Under the pieces are notes generated by a model that saw only the letters and a program-made list of their open reading frames with translations, was not told where the DNA came from and did no database searches. Of a DNA stretch of 64,000 nucleotides, positions 7,902 through 17,084 are shown piece after piece (within the stretch, counting starts at the first letter, position 1; every line of letters begins with the position of its first letter). The position numbers and the translations under genes were made by a program. The stretch is from Theionarchaea archaeon (GTDB taxonomy: Archaea; Methanobacteriota_B; Thermococci; Methanofastidiosales; SZ-28-30), in the NCBI GenBank assembly GCA_018992685.1, contig JACVGT010000014.1:67349-131348 (forward strand), read 5' to 3'.

Positions 7902-9211
7902 TGTACTCCCCCTGGTACATTTCCGGTGGTAACTATCTTCAGAATGTCCTCGTCTATGAAAAACCTGGCTGAAGAATATCCACGCAATTTGCTGGAGTTG
8001 GTGATTACAGCAATTCTTGAGGACAGTGGGTTATTCATTTGTGCGAGAGGACAGACAGAGCTTAGATTGGCACCAACAGTCTTCATCTGCTCATGTTCTG
8101 TACTGTACTGTTTCTTGAACAGTTCCACAACATCGGGAGCAGCACACAAGACTGTGTCTACTGTGACTTTTGAATTCCTCACTTCATGTACGGCATTCTG
8201 TATCTGGTGTACCCACCAACGGACTTGTTGCAGGCTGAGATGTGGACAGCCAATGAAACAAAGCTGGGGTCTGGCATCTGCGTGTTTCCACTGCATTGGA
8301 TAGCTATGCATTACCCGTTCAAGTTCTGCATCATCGACAACATAGGTTTGATGATCCTTGATCAAGAGGTTCCGCTGAAGCTTCAAAGCTTCAGGAGTGA
8401 CATTTTCTACATGAAAAAGCCCCACTGCACCATTGGTTGCCGCAGCCGCTCCCATATCCTTCAAGTAATCTCTGGCGGTTTCTGAAAGTCCTCTGCCCAA
8501 AAAACGGTCCAGACCAATAATGAAAGGAGTACTTTCAGCAACACGTAATCCGATGGCGCTGCCCAACAACTGAGGATTCGGAAGGTTGGAGGTCTTCACA
8601 TCTACCAGCCAGGTGGCACGTCGTCCTTCGTCTGTCACTAACCCAAAGAATGGCACTTTGCCCACAATGTTACACAGCAAATCGATTCCAGCAGAATTGC
8701 GGTGAGTCCGCGCTCCTAACACTGAATTAACATAGACCACAGCTGAGGATTCAGACCACGCCGATATATCTCCTTCCTGTGGTGTGTTCCCGACTTCAGG
8801 TAGGTAACTGGTACAGGTGAACGCCCTGTCGTTCATCAGCCCTAACTGGATCAGTTTCTTCTCGTAGTCTCCCTGCCCAGCATACATGTACCTGAAGATA
8901 ATCTTCTGTAGTAGGCTGCATTTGACGTTCTTGAAATCCATGGGACGCGGATCTGTCGTAAAGGGTCTTGTTGTCTTGATTCCTGCTGCTATCAATTCAT
9001 CTACCATCTCAAAGTAAGGACCTAGTATACCAGAACTCGCAGAAAGAACCAGATGTGGGTTTGCATCAATCTTCACCAATTTTCGTGCTCCAAATGTTTC
9101 TCCATAGGCTATCACAGACTTCATTACCTTTCGCATGGTTTCTCCATGCAACCCATTCAAGACGTCCTGTTCGTCTTGGGTCAGTTCCATGGTGGAATGA
9201 TGTCTATTCAT
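7898..9211 (-). CDS. Phosphomevalonate dehydratase large subunit (aconitase X catalytic)
   Basis: 437 residues of the AcnX (DUF521) catalytic subunit. It holds the iron-sulfur cluster and substrate. Cysteines in the expected contexts are visible: AFTCTSYLPEVGNTPQEGD, LCFIGCPHLSLQQ and ANLSSVCPLAQMNNP. The catalytic signature WSESSAVVYVNSVLGARTHR is intact. Start ATG 9211 has a GGGAGG ribosome binding site about 8 bases upstream; an ATG at 9190 is possible but lacks one. The gene follows V4R and roadblock genes on the same strand after a 101-base gap. It feeds isopentenyl diphosphate production for ether lipids, in line with the isoprenoid genes elsewhere in the window. Confidence 0.9.
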   Translation of the reverse strand: MNRHHSTMELTQDEQDVLNGLHGETMRKVMKSVIAYGETFGARKLVKIDANPHLVLSASSGILGPYFEMVDELIAAGIKTTRPFTTDPRPMDFKNVKCSLLQKIIFRYMYAGQGDYEKKLIQLGLMNDRAFTCTSYLPEVGNTPQEGDISAWSESSAVVYVNSVLGARTHRNSAGIDLLCNIVGKVPFFGLVTDEGRRATWLVDVKTSNLPNPQLLGSAIGLRVAESTPFIIGLDRFLGRGLSETARDYLKDMGAAAATNGAVGLFHVENVTPEALKLQRNLLIKDHQTYVVDDAELERVMHSYPMQWKHADARPQLCFIGCPHLSLQQVRWWVHQIQNAVHEVRNSKVTVDTVLCAAPDVVELFKKQYSTEHEQMKTVGANLSSVCPLAQMNNPLSSRIAVITNSSKLRGYSSARFFIDEDILKIVTTGNVPGGVQ

Positions 9212-9312
9212 GATCTTCCTCCCGATTGCTTTTCATCAACATACTACTACCGTGTTGAATTCTCATCAGCTATTATCTCAGTCAGGAACTTTCCCCTCCA
9301 TTTCTTCCTCAT

Positions 9313-9951
9313 CTAACTCTCTCTTGTGCGTGCTTTCGCAATCCTGAATATATCAGCTGACCTACCGGTAGCTCTACACTCAACCTCTTTCACCTCATGG
9401 TCATGACCTGTAATCCACCTCATGAGGTATCGGATCATTCCAGTGTAGACACCGCATACAGGTTCCTCTGAGGTTACTCCATCACTCTCGAACCGATCCT
9501 TGTGAATGAGGTAGAAGTAGTCGTCATCCTCTTTCAGTTCGATAATTGGTCCACTCACCGTTGATGTGAACCATTCGTTTCCTGTCTCTACCAACTTATT
9601 GAGAAGCAGATGCATTTTCGTTCTTTCTGGAGCAAGACGGGCCGCAATCAGTAAGGCTTTCACCAATCCTGAGCGACCTTCGATGCCGACACGGGCAAAT
9701 TCTCGACCAACTCGAAGGGAGAGAGTCCGAGAACCTTTTTTTCCAAATAAGTCATAGAGAGATAGAAATAGATCTCTCGCATCTTTCACTGGAATTTCTA
9801 ACAAATCGTTGTCTGGTGGAAAATTATCAATGTATCTCTCTAAATGAGCAAAGTTCAAAACTGATTTCAGTCCATTGGGTCCAATAGTATTCTCAACAGT
9901 CTGAAGCCAGCATCTCATCATGAAATTATCTGTCTTCTTTTCTTCTGCCAT
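9313..9951 (-). CDS. V4R (4-vinyl reductase-like) small-molecule-binding domain protein
   Basis: 212 residues. The C-terminal half carries the V4R pattern, with CGVYTGMIRYLMRWITGHDH and EVKEVECRATGRSADIFRI. Families with V4R bind small hydrophobic molecules and often work with signalling partners. ATG 9951 is set by a strong AGGAGGTG site; an upstream in-frame reading from 9990 lacks one. It follows the roadblock gene by 31 bases and is very likely co-transcribed with it. Pairing of a roadblock protein with a ligand-binding domain suggests a sensory or GTPase-linked unit. The ligand is unknown. Confidence 0.75.
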   Translation of the reverse strand: MAEEKKTDNFMMRCWLQTVENTIGPNGLKSVLNFAHLERYIDNFPPDNDLLEIPVKDARDLFLSLYDLFGKKGSRTLSLRVGREFARVGIEGRSGLVKALLIAARLAPERTKMHLLLNKLVETGNEWFTSTVSGPIIELKEDDDYFYLIHKDRFESDGVTSEEPVCGVYTGMIRYLMRWITGHDHEVKEVECRATGRSADIFRIAKARTRES

Positions 9952-9982
9952 GGATCTGCACCTCCTAGTGTGATATGTATTT

Positions 9983-10366
9983 TCAAACAAGCTTTGATAT
10001 CTCTTCAGCAGTTCTCTTCATATCTAGAAATACTAGTCCAAGTTTGGCATCTCTTCTTGCCAGAGCAGTCAGCACAGCATTTTCTCCTGAAGCCATTAGA
10101 ACCACATAACCATTTTCACCCTTTACATACACTTCGGAGAGACCACCACGAGCCAACTCGCTAGCTGTTCTCTCTCCTAACGATAGCATCGCAGCTGACA
10201 TGGCAGCTACTCTATCTTCTTCTACATCTCTCGGTAGCTCGGATGCAATCATTAGTCCGTCCACAGAAACCACAGCAGAAGCCTCAATATCGGGAGTAGT
10301 TGCTTCCAGATCTTTCAAAAGAGTTGACAACTCTTCAACTCTTGATTTCTTGGCTATTTGACTCAC
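9983..10366 (-). CDS. Roadblock/LC7 domain protein (MglB-like)
   Basis: 127 residues covering one roadblock fold. Typical segments are SAVVSVDGLMIASELPRDVE, ERTASELARGGLSEVYVKGE and GENAVLTALARRDAKLGLVF. Roadblock proteins dimerise and regulate Ras-like GTPases (the MglA/MglB system) or build membrane scaffolds. No GTPase gene is visible nearby. The start is GTG 10366 (reading MSQIAKKSRVEELST) with a GAGG-containing upstream stretch; no better in-frame ATG is seen. First gene of the transcription unit that continues into the V4R gene. Confidence 0.85.
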   Translation of the reverse strand: MSQIAKKSRVEELSTLLKDLEATTPDIEASAVVSVDGLMIASELPRDVEEDRVAAMSAAMLSLGERTASELARGGLSEVYVKGENGYVVLMASGENAVLTALARRDAKLGLVFLDMKRTAEEISKLV

Positions 10367-10656
10367 CTCATTTCATTTTATTCTCTATGTGGGTGTTTCT
10401 CTTCTCTCCTTTTCCTTTTTATCCGCTACGTTTTGGAGCATATAAATCTTACGGAAAATTGGAACCCCACATCATCCCACGGGACCATTAGAAGATGAAG
10501 AATGAAGAGATTTTAATTGGAAGTGGTTCTGATTCTGAGGGAATGCTGTCAGTCTTCTCGTCCAGAAGTGAAATCAACCTACAATGTAATGTTGCTTAAA
10601 AATAAAGAGTAGGTAACCTACAAAAAAGACTGTTGTCACCAAATCGTGCTTTCTAG

Positions 10657-10956
10657 CTACAGTTCCCTTTTTCGGATCAAAGAGTTCCCCACAGTAAGTG
10701 TATCCGTGTCCTTAATACCCGTGACAGTGGCTATTTTCCCTCCAATTAACCTCATTCCCCTTTCCAGACTCTCTTGGAGGAAATGTCGCTCAATATCCAG
10801 GACCAGAAGAATGTCATGCCTCCCAAATATACTGTGCACTTCTGTCGTTTCTGGGAATTTCTTCAGCTTCTCCACTACCTCTTCGTGCTTTCCACCCTCT
10901 GTATCTACAAGCACAAAAAACCGCTGGGTTTTCTTGGGTTCAATGTATTCACTCAT
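10657..10956 (-). CDS. Stand-alone Lrp/AsnC ligand-binding (RAM) domain protein
   Basis: 99 residues corresponding to only the C-terminal effector domain of Lrp/AsnC regulators, without the helix-turn-helix. Diagnostic pieces are RFFVLVDTEGGKHEEVVEKL, TEVHSIFGRHDILLVLDIE and IATVTGIKDTDTLTVGNS. Such stand-alone proteins form octameric rings, bind amino acids and may modulate full-length regulators. The minus strand has TTATAAAATC about 25 bases before ATG 10956, so the transcript is probably leaderless. Function is inferred from the family only. Confidence 0.85.
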   Translation of the reverse strand: MSEYIEPKKTQRFFVLVDTEGGKHEEVVEKLKKFPETTEVHSIFGRHDILLVLDIERHFLQESLERGMRLIGGKIATVTGIKDTDTLTVGNSLIRKREL

Positions 10957-11220
10957 GGTAGTTTCTAACCAGGAGATTTTATAAGCATTTCCTTACTTCA
11001 GTCGTTCCTACACATTTATCCTCTTGAACCCCACATCGTGATTAAAATCTCTTCATGGCTGTCAACTTTTGAAGATCCCTCGATACAATTCGATTTACGG
11101 TGGATAATTTATGACAAATTGAGAGGTTCATCATGGGTTCCTCCAGCACAGAGAGAGGAGAAAAGGAAATGTTATATACCCTGTATGAAATGAAAAGCAT
11201 GAACCCGAGGAGGAACCCTC

Positions 11221-11976
11221 ATGAATATGGTTGAAACGGAATATCATGGTGATGTAGCTCTCATAAGGCTGGCCAGAGACACCACCAATGCCCTGAATAC
11301 CCCGTTTATTATTGAACTATCTCAGATGCTGGATATGGCGAGAAAAGATCCAGATGTGCACAGCATTGTCATTTCAAGCTCTAATAACAAGTTTTTCTGT
11401 ATCGGATATGATCTCAAGGAGTTGCATTCCGTTTCCCGCCAGGAGTTCACAGAATTCTATCACGCATTCAATCGTCTCTGCATTGAACTCCTGACTACAC
11501 CAAAACCAACCATTGCAGCAATTACCGGACATGCCATAGCCGGGGGATGTGCTCTCACACTGTGCTGTGACTACCGGTATATTGCTGAAGGCCATAAGTT
11601 GATGGGATTCAATGTATTAAGACTGGGTATCCCTGTTCCTTATCTTGTGGAGTGGCTCCTGCACCACATCGTTGGAGCACGAACTGCCAGGAATGTTGTA
11701 GACTCCGGCCAGTTTTTTACACCTGATCTCTTGTTAGAGATGGGTCTCGTGGACGCTGTTCTGCCGTTGGAGACTCTTATCCCTCGATCTCTGGAGAGAG
11801 CTCAGGAACTGGGCAGTATGCCGCATAAAGCATTCGCTGTGACCAAACGCAACCGCAGTGAAGTGTTAGAGTACCAAATTCTGGTCAAGCTTGAGGAGAA
11901 AAACCAGGAATTCATAGATTGTTGGTTTTCAGAAGAGGCGCAGACTCTGTTGAAAGATGCAGTGAAGAAATTCTAA
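11221..11976 (+). CDS. Enoyl-CoA hydratase/isomerase family (crotonase)
   Basis: 251 residues with the crotonase fold. The CoA-binding and oxyanion-hole segments are FFCIGYDLKELHSVS and ITGHAIAGGCALTLCCDYRY. The family position for the first catalytic Glu in classical hydratases is not clearly acidic (LGIPVPYLVEWLL), so it may be an isomerase, hydrolase or divergent member. A strong GAGGAGGA site lies just before ATG 11221, and GTTATATACC provides a TATA box. It is the only obvious beta-oxidation-type enzyme here, so the substrate cannot be guessed from context. Confidence 0.8.
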   Translation: MNMVETEYHGDVALIRLARDTTNALNTPFIIELSQMLDMARKDPDVHSIVISSSNNKFFCIGYDLKELHSVSRQEFTEFYHAFNRLCIELLTTPKPTIAAITGHAIAGGCALTLCCDYRYIAEGHKLMGFNVLRLGIPVPYLVEWLLHHIVGARTARNVVDSGQFFTPDLLLEMGLVDAVLPLETLIPRSLERAQELGSMPHKAFAVTKRNRSEVLEYQILVKLEEKNQEFIDCWFSEEAQTLLKDAVKKF

Positions 11977-12024
11977 GAATATGTTTACTGAAAAGCTTAT
12001 ATCCTTCAGTGTCTAGCTTTTTGC

Positions 12025-12921
12025 ATGACATACATCATCAACAGTTACCAGGAAGCTTTCGTTGAAGATCAAGAACGAGTGGGAAAGGAAGTCACCAAAA
12101 ACTGGAAGTCCTTTGAACAGTCCAGTGTTGATCAGCTGCGACAAGTGTATTCAGCACCTGATTTTGATCCTGAGACCAGATTTTACTGTTTTAGAGATAA
12201 TGAATTAGTGGGATTTTTGACCTCCAACATAATAAAAGACGTAACACCCAGGAAGGCCAACCTGGAATTCCCCCTGGTCTTGCCTGCGCATGAAGAGGCT
12301 GAATCTCTCTTATTTGAGAAAGCGCTGGATGTACTCAGGGGAAAAGGTGTTAAAGTGGTGAGAACCCGGGTGAGTAAAGCCTGGGGAAAGACATATGACA
12401 TGGCACAAAGGTGGGGATATACATTTGTGGAGGAGCAGGGAGTAACATACAGTGCAGACCTGACTGGAGTGTCAATACCGGAGAGCACTGGATTGGACAG
12501 AGTTGAAGAGTATGATTATCAGAGAGACTGTCAGCAGATGGTTGACATCTTCGTGAAACACTACGGCATGACCCCAGAGCAGGCACAGGCGAATTTTGAC
12601 GCACTGGCCGATGCTGCAGATCAAGTTATTTCTCATGTGGTAATTCGGAAGAATGGGCAAATTACAGGCCGAGCCCTGGCACTCCGTTACAGGAATGATC
12701 CTACCCGTGGACATACAGGGGCTTTTTTTGTTACTGATGAAAAGCAGCGCCTTCCGCTTGTGGCCCGAATAGTGAAGGACTGTATGGCAAAGAGGGTTAC
12801 CACTCTTGAGGCTGCCCTTTTTGGGGACATGCTCAAGGATAAGGACGTAATTTCCAGCATGTTTGAATCCCTGGGGTTTGTTCACCAGGCTACCATATCC
12901 TTCTATGAAAAAAGGATTTAG
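12025..12921 (+). CDS. Tandem GNAT-fold acetyltransferase-like protein
   Basis: 298 residues. The two halves each look like a GNAT domain: FYCFRDNELVGFLTSNIIKD with EESLLFEKALDVLRGKGVKV-like helix in the first, and HVVIRKNGQITGRALALRYR with a strand-helix tail in the second. The second half keeps the beta4-beta5 core but no clear Q/R-x2-G-x-G/A acetyl-CoA loop, so activity is uncertain. AAGCTTATATCC at about 11993 is the right distance for a leaderless start at ATG 12025. Substrate unknown. Confidence 0.6.
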   Translation: MTYIINSYQEAFVEDQERVGKEVTKNWKSFEQSSVDQLRQVYSAPDFDPETRFYCFRDNELVGFLTSNIIKDVTPRKANLEFPLVLPAHEEAESLLFEKALDVLRGKGVKVVRTRVSKAWGKTYDMAQRWGYTFVEEQGVTYSADLTGVSIPESTGLDRVEEYDYQRDCQQMVDIFVKHYGMTPEQAQANFDALADAADQVISHVVIRKNGQITGRALALRYRNDPTRGHTGAFFVTDEKQRLPLVARIVKDCMAKRVTTLEAALFGDMLKDKDVISSMFESLGFVHQATISFYEKRI

Positions 12922-13003
12922 ATTCACGGTGGTCTCCAGGAATTCTGTGATGATGACACGGTGTTCCAGAGAGGAATGACATGGATGATTTCAAACGCTG
13001 TAT

Positions 13004-13228
13004 CTTGCGAGGCAACTCCTTCACCTCGCCACAAGGGCAGAGGTAGCTGCAGTCATTCTCAATGACGGTTTCATTGTTGGCACTTGGCAGATGAAAAAAG
13101 AGGGGGACTCGTATTTGTTTCATGCAGAGCCCTTAACAGGCTTTGAAGAGTATGAGACGGCCTCGATTGAAAAAAGGATAGATGAGATTGCCCATTTTCT
13201 GGGAACTGATGATTACGAGATTCGCTAG
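13004..13228 (+). pseudogene. C-terminal remnant of a winged-helix (HTH_42/AlkZ-like) protein
   Basis: An open frame without a start codon encodes LARQLLHLATRAEVAAVILN followed by DGFIVGTWQMKKEGDSYLFH and ends at TAG 13226. The piece DGFIVGTW plus a following strand-rich tail matches the C-terminal end of winged-helix DNA-binding domain proteins (YcaQ/AlkZ/AlkX group). In the same frame a stop codon lies 15 bases upstream, and no continuation of the family is found before it. I read this as the leftover of a decayed gene. A short recently frameshifted gene is the alternative. Family assignment rests on one motif. Confidence 0.45.
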
Positions 13229-13957
13229 GTAAGACTTTGCTCTTCACTGCTGCCCTCTCCCTCTGAGAATCTCTTACAGTACTGGCGAGAAGTGAAATTT
13301 CTAATTCTTCTTCTTGCCGGGGAAGAGGGCGAATTTTGAAGACATCCTTTCTTCCCATTCTTTCAATTTGGTGCTCCACGTTTCCATTTTCGTCACCTCG
13401 ATTCGGTTTTTCAGAGCTCATTGAGTAATATCCTGAGACCAGGTTCAATACTCAATCAGGTTCAAAACTCAACCAGAAATTGATCGATCTCAGATAGTGC
13501 TTCAGTAATATCAACCGACAGTATTTCTCTTTTCGTACCTTCTGTGTGAATTCTTGCCTCGACAGTCAGTTCAAAATCTCCTCAATATACTTCTGCATGT
13601 TCATTCTGAATCCTCAGAACAAATCACAGCCGAAGCATGGGGGTTGTGCCCTTCTTGCCTTTGCAGAATCTGACTATCTTTCAATCTCGATATGTGATTC
13701 TATTAGTTCCCTCCTTTATGAAGCTTTCTATAGGGGTCAAGAGATGTTGGGCTCAACGATGTCAGTCTCGAACGTGCCTTTTCTGGTTCTTTGAAAAGTC
13801 TCCGGGCAGAGTGGAGTGTTACCAGGGCATGCAGGTTTTTGATTTCCAACACTCCTGTAATCCCCTAGCGGGAAAAACACGGAGTCACCTTATAACAGAA
13901 TAGATACCTTCAGCAGGAAAGAAGACAAATGGCAGCCAAAATAAAAGAAAGAAAAAA
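13229..13957. other. Gene-poor stretch
   Basis: About 730 bases between the winged-helix remnant and the next membrane protein gene. Plus-strand readings of 80-90 codons here (13546-13903) have unnatural composition and no ribosome binding site. A 28-codon minus-strand frame is listed separately. Together with the remnant this looks like a decaying region. Confidence 0.5.
13301..13387 (-). CDS. Possible 28-residue small protein
   Basis: The minus strand carries GAGGTGACGAAA directly before an ATG, a good ribosome binding site and spacing. It is followed by a frame reading METWSTKLKEWEERMSSKFA and ending FPGKKKN before TAG. The product would be a short amphipathic, basic peptide. I see no clear TATA box. 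No homologue can be named; the case rests only on the ribosome binding site and composition. Confidence 0.3.
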   Translation of the reverse strand: METWSTKLKEWEERMSSKFALFPGKKKN

Positions 13958-14653
13958 TTACTTTCTATCAAGATACAGCACCGTATATGCCACGATTGCA
14001 TACATTCCTACAAAAACACTGAGCAAGCCACCAATCCAAGGGACAAGACCAACGACAAGGCCAAGTACAAGGAAGACTAACACAAGAATCAAGACTTCAA
14101 AGAAGTTTTCCTTGGCAATGCTGTAGCTCCTGCTGAATGCTGTTCCCAGATCAAGATCATCAACCACTATTCCCTGTTTCACAAAGATGAGCAAGATCAT
14201 GACGATCAACGCACCGATGCAGAAGACGAAAAATCCAAGAATTGTCAGCAAAGTCACGATTATGGAAGCAATCAGCAGGATGAGTATTTTTCCTGCTCCA
14301 ATTTCGTTCCACACTTCAGACAGCGACAGCTTCTTCCCTTGAGTAGCATTATACGCAATCCTGATAGCAAATGCGTCAATCACTACGCCAAATATCCAGC
14401 TGAGTATCCCAAAGACTGATATAAGTCCGAGGAATGACAATGCCGTGCCCAGGAAGTACTCTGGATCAACCTCGAATCCCCTGAATCCAGGCTGCATCAT
14501 CCCTTGCTGAAAGAACACTCCCACTGTAGTGAGGATACCGATCAATGATAGTATCACAGGTATCAGGTACAGCACGATGATGATCGGATTCTTTCCGATG
14601 ATGTCCAAAGCCTCAGAGAGTATTTCTCCTATTCCTTTCTTTTCATTTGTCAT
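13958..14653 (-). CDS. Polytopic membrane protein, unknown function
   Basis: 231 residues with about six hydrophobic helices, among them IIIVLYLIPVILSLIGILTT, ALSFLGLISVFGILSWIFGV and ILILLIASIIVTLLTILGFF. The soluble N-terminus (TNEKKGIGEILSEALDIIGK) and the helix-loop pattern resemble the membrane domain of glycerophosphodiesterase-like and DUF7544-type archaeal proteins. No catalytic motif is visible. ATG 14653 is preferred because AGGTG lies upstream and a TATA-like AAGTTATTTAAG lies beyond it. A 10-codon upstream extension lacks support. A T-rich tract follows the stop on the minus strand (about 13932-13957). Confidence 0.7.
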   Translation of the reverse strand: MTNEKKGIGEILSEALDIIGKNPIIIVLYLIPVILSLIGILTTVGVFFQQGMMQPGFRGFEVDPEYFLGTALSFLGLISVFGILSWIFGVVIDAFAIRIAYNATQGKKLSLSEVWNEIGAGKILILLIASIIVTLLTILGFFVFCIGALIVMILLIFVKQGIVVDDLDLGTAFSRSYSIAKENFFEVLILVLVFLVLGLVVGLVPWIGGLLSVFVGMYAIVAYTVLYLDRK

Positions 14654-14905
14654 GGTAACACCTGAAGATATAGGAGAATTCACACTTAAATAACTTTTCG
14701 CTTCCAGAGAGGGTGCTATGTAACTTTTTGGCTTCTGTCAGGATTTTACTTTGTGTTTTGGCAGGATATGAAATAGTTCCCATGATTTGCTGAAATAGAA
14801 CACGTGCGGCTTGAGGTGGTATTCACCAATGTGTAGATAGTACTGAATTAGCTGAAGAAGATGAGTCGTGTGAAAAGATACTTAAGGGACCTTGCCCCTC
14901 ACACA

Positions 14906-15697
14906 ATGATGAAGATTGCTGTGGCTGGAAAGGGTGGAGTAGGAAAGACCACCCTGACAGCACTACTCTCAACACTGTATAGAAATGAAGGACGCACAGT
15001 CCTGGCTATTGATGCAGATTCAAATCCCAATCTCGCTGACATTCTTGGTGTTTCAACCCATATTGTTCCCTTGACTGATCAGAAAGAGTTGGTAGAAGAA
15101 AGAACCCAGAGCACATTGGGAGGGTTTGGAGGCATTTTCAAGTTGAATCCTCGAGTCGACGATATTGCCTCCAAGTATGCAGTTGAGCATCAAGGAATTA
15201 AGGTGTTGGTTATGGGATCAGTGAAAGTGGCAGAAAGTGGGTGTGCGTGCCCCGCCAATGTACTGGTAAAGAATTTATTGAGTCACATACTCCTCACCGA
15301 AAAGGATGTGGTGATCTGTGACATGGAAGCAGGAGTTGAGCACCTGGGACGGGGAACTGCCAAGGCAGTCGATGCCATGGTGGTGGTGGTTGAGCCCGGG
15401 AGAAGAAGCGTGGAAACGGCCAATCGTATCTATCGCCTGGCAAGGGACCTGGGAATTCAGAACATTTTTGCTGTGGGAAATAAGGTGAGAAACCAAGAAG
15501 AAAAAGAATTTCTCGAGGATATGGTGGACATGGAGGTTCTGGGCACCATCATGTATGACGAGAGGATCATTGAATCGGATATGAGAGGGAGCCTACCACA
15601 ACATGACAACCTGGTTTCAGAGATTAGAGTCATAAAGGAGAATTTGGAAACGCAGGTAAAAAAGTCAGTTCCTACCAAGAATAGCAACGAATACTAA
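14906..15697 (+). CDS. cooC: CooC-type CO dehydrogenase maturation ATPase
   Basis: A deviant-Walker P-loop ATPase of the MinD/SIMIBI class, 263 residues. The P-loop GKGGVGKTT is at residues 8-16, the switch region AIDADSNPNLADILGV follows, and the metal-binding CxC appears in AESGCACPANVLV. In CooC this CxC binds nickel or zinc at the dimer interface for insertion into the C-cluster of CO dehydrogenase. No CO dehydrogenase subunit is in the window. Start chosen at ATG 14906 (or 14909), because TACTTAAGGG about 25 bases upstream acts as TATA; the longer upstream reading adds a non-family N-terminus. Confidence 0.85.
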   Translation: MMKIAVAGKGGVGKTTLTALLSTLYRNEGRTVLAIDADSNPNLADILGVSTHIVPLTDQKELVEERTQSTLGGFGGIFKLNPRVDDIASKYAVEHQGIKVLVMGSVKVAESGCACPANVLVKNLLSHILLTEKDVVICDMEAGVEHLGRGTAKAVDAMVVVVEPGRRSVETANRIYRLARDLGIQNIFAVGNKVRNQEEKEFLEDMVDMEVLGTIMYDERIIESDMRGSLPQHDNLVSEIRVIKENLETQVKKSVPTKNSNEY

Positions 15698-15722
15698 GTA
15701 AAAAGCGAAAAAAAGGAAAAAG
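15695..15722 (-). terminator. T-rich terminator of the malic enzyme gene
   Basis: On the minus strand the bases just after the malic enzyme stop read as repeated runs of T (CTTTTTCCTTTTTTTCGC), the usual archaeal intrinsic termination signal. Confidence 0.55.
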
Positions 15723-15725
15723 TGA

Positions 15726-17084
15726 TTATTCGGGGGCTTCTGGAATGTATCCTTTTTCCATGAGCAGCCCGGTCTGGGCCCGGGATTTTCTGATAATTTC
15801 CATGGCCTCTTCCATCAGAGTCTGGCGAGACGCTTTTCTCCTGGCAATGCCCTGCTCAATGGCCTTGAGTCCTACAGCCACAGCTTCTCTGGGGAACACT
15901 TCCCACTCATCCATGGTGGGGACAATGTATTCCTCATGAATACCATTATCCTCAGCAGTCTTGGCCAGCTCAAGAGCAGCTGCAATGCACATCTCGTCTG
16001 TGATAGTTTTCGCCATGACGTCCAGCGTACCTCTGAAGATACCGGGGAATCCCAGTGAATTGTTAATCTGGTTGGCAAAATCCGATCTGCCAGTCGCCAC
16101 GATGTAGGCACCTCCCTCTTTGGCTTCCCACGGCCAGATTTCAGGAATAGGATTTGCGGTGGCAAATACAATGGACTTGTCTGCCATGCCTTTGACTTCT
16201 TCAGAAGTGATGGTGCCAGGACCCGGTTTTGAGGCGGCAAGACAGATATCAGCACCCTTCAAAGCATCCTTAATGGTTCCCGACCGCTGTTCCTTGTTGG
16301 AGTTGACAGCCATATCCCACTTTAAGGGGTTATTCTTTTTATCTGCTTCCAGGTCTTTTCTCTGAGCGTTGAGAATACCTTTCGAATCCACCATGATGAT
16401 ATTACCCTTGGTGGCTCCCGCAGCAATCAGTACTCTGGATATGGCAATATTGGCAGCACCTGCTCCGATCATAGTAATGGATGCTTCTTTTATCTTTTTC
16501 CCAACCAGCCTGAGGGCGTTGATGGCTCCTGCCACCACGATGGTAGCAGTACCCTGTTGGTCATCATGCCACACAGGGATATCCATCTCAGGATCAGATC
16601 GCAATGTATCCAGGATATAGAAGCACTTGGGTTTTTCAATATCTTCCAGGTTAATACCGCCGAAGGAAGGTTTCAGAAGCTTTACCGTCTTGATAATATC
16701 GTCAGGATCTCTGGTATCCAAGCAGATAGGGTATGCGTCCACACCACCCAGGTACTTGAAAAGCATAGCCTTTCCTTCCATAACAGGCATCCCCGCTTCG
16801 GGCCCGATATTTCCCAGGCCTAGTACACGGGTTCCATCTGTCACAACAGCTACAGCGTTCCACTTATTGGTGTATTTGAACACCAACTCTTTGTCCTTTG
16901 CGATCTCTTTGCAGGGAGCGGCAACCCCTGGCGTATACCAGATGGCAAAATCATCAAAGGAGCGGACACATGCTTTAGGGTTAACTTCGATTTTTCCCCT
17001 GTAAAAAGGATGAAGTTTCATTGCATCTTCATTCGGTTTCATAGCCTTTTTCAGGAGTTCTTCTTTAGTCATTTTTTCATTCAT
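15726..17084 (-). CDS. Malic enzyme (oxaloacetate-decarboxylating malate dehydrogenase)
   Basis: Converts malate to pyruvate and CO2 with NAD(P). The 452-residue chain has the malic domain with AIWYTPGVAAPCKEIAKDKE and GLGNIGPEAGMPVMEGKAML, the metal-binding segment VWHDDQQGTATIVVAGAINA, and the Rossmann motif MIGAGAANIAISRVL. It is the short bacterial/archaeal form. The start has a GGGAGGT site 8 bases upstream and a TATA box CCTTTATAAATCC further out. The gene is monocistronic. Coenzyme preference cannot be read with confidence. It would supply pyruvate for the 2-oxoacid dehydrogenase complex at 37.9 kb. Confidence 0.95.
   Translation of the reverse strand: MNEKMTKEELLKKAMKPNEDAMKLHPFYRGKIEVNPKACVRSFDDFAIWYTPGVAAPCKEIAKDKELVFKYTNKWNAVAVVTDGTRVLGLGNIGPEAGMPVMEGKAMLFKYLGGVDAYPICLDTRDPDDIIKTVKLLKPSFGGINLEDIEKPKCFYILDTLRSDPEMDIPVWHDDQQGTATIVVAGAINALRLVGKKIKEASITMIGAGAANIAISRVLIAAGATKGNIIMVDSKGILNAQRKDLEADKKNNPLKWDMAVNSNKEQRSGTIKDALKGADICLAASKPGPGTITSEEVKGMADKSIVFATANPIPEIWPWEAKEGGAYIVATGRSDFANQINNSLGFPGIFRGTLDVMAKTITDEMCIAAALELAKTAEDNGIHEEYIVPTMDEWEVFPREAVAVGLKAIEQGIARRKASRQTLMEEAMEIIRKSRAQTGLLMEKGYIPEAPE

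Noticed and set aside
10462-11037. 12-base word GAACCCCACATC at 10462-10473 and again at 11026-11037
   Set aside because: Some repeated 12-mers are expected by chance in 64 kb, and the two sites share no further context.
13071-13448. Minus-strand frame of 125 codons
   Set aside because: Its second half is the reverse shadow of the winged-helix remnant and its first half has no usable start signal.
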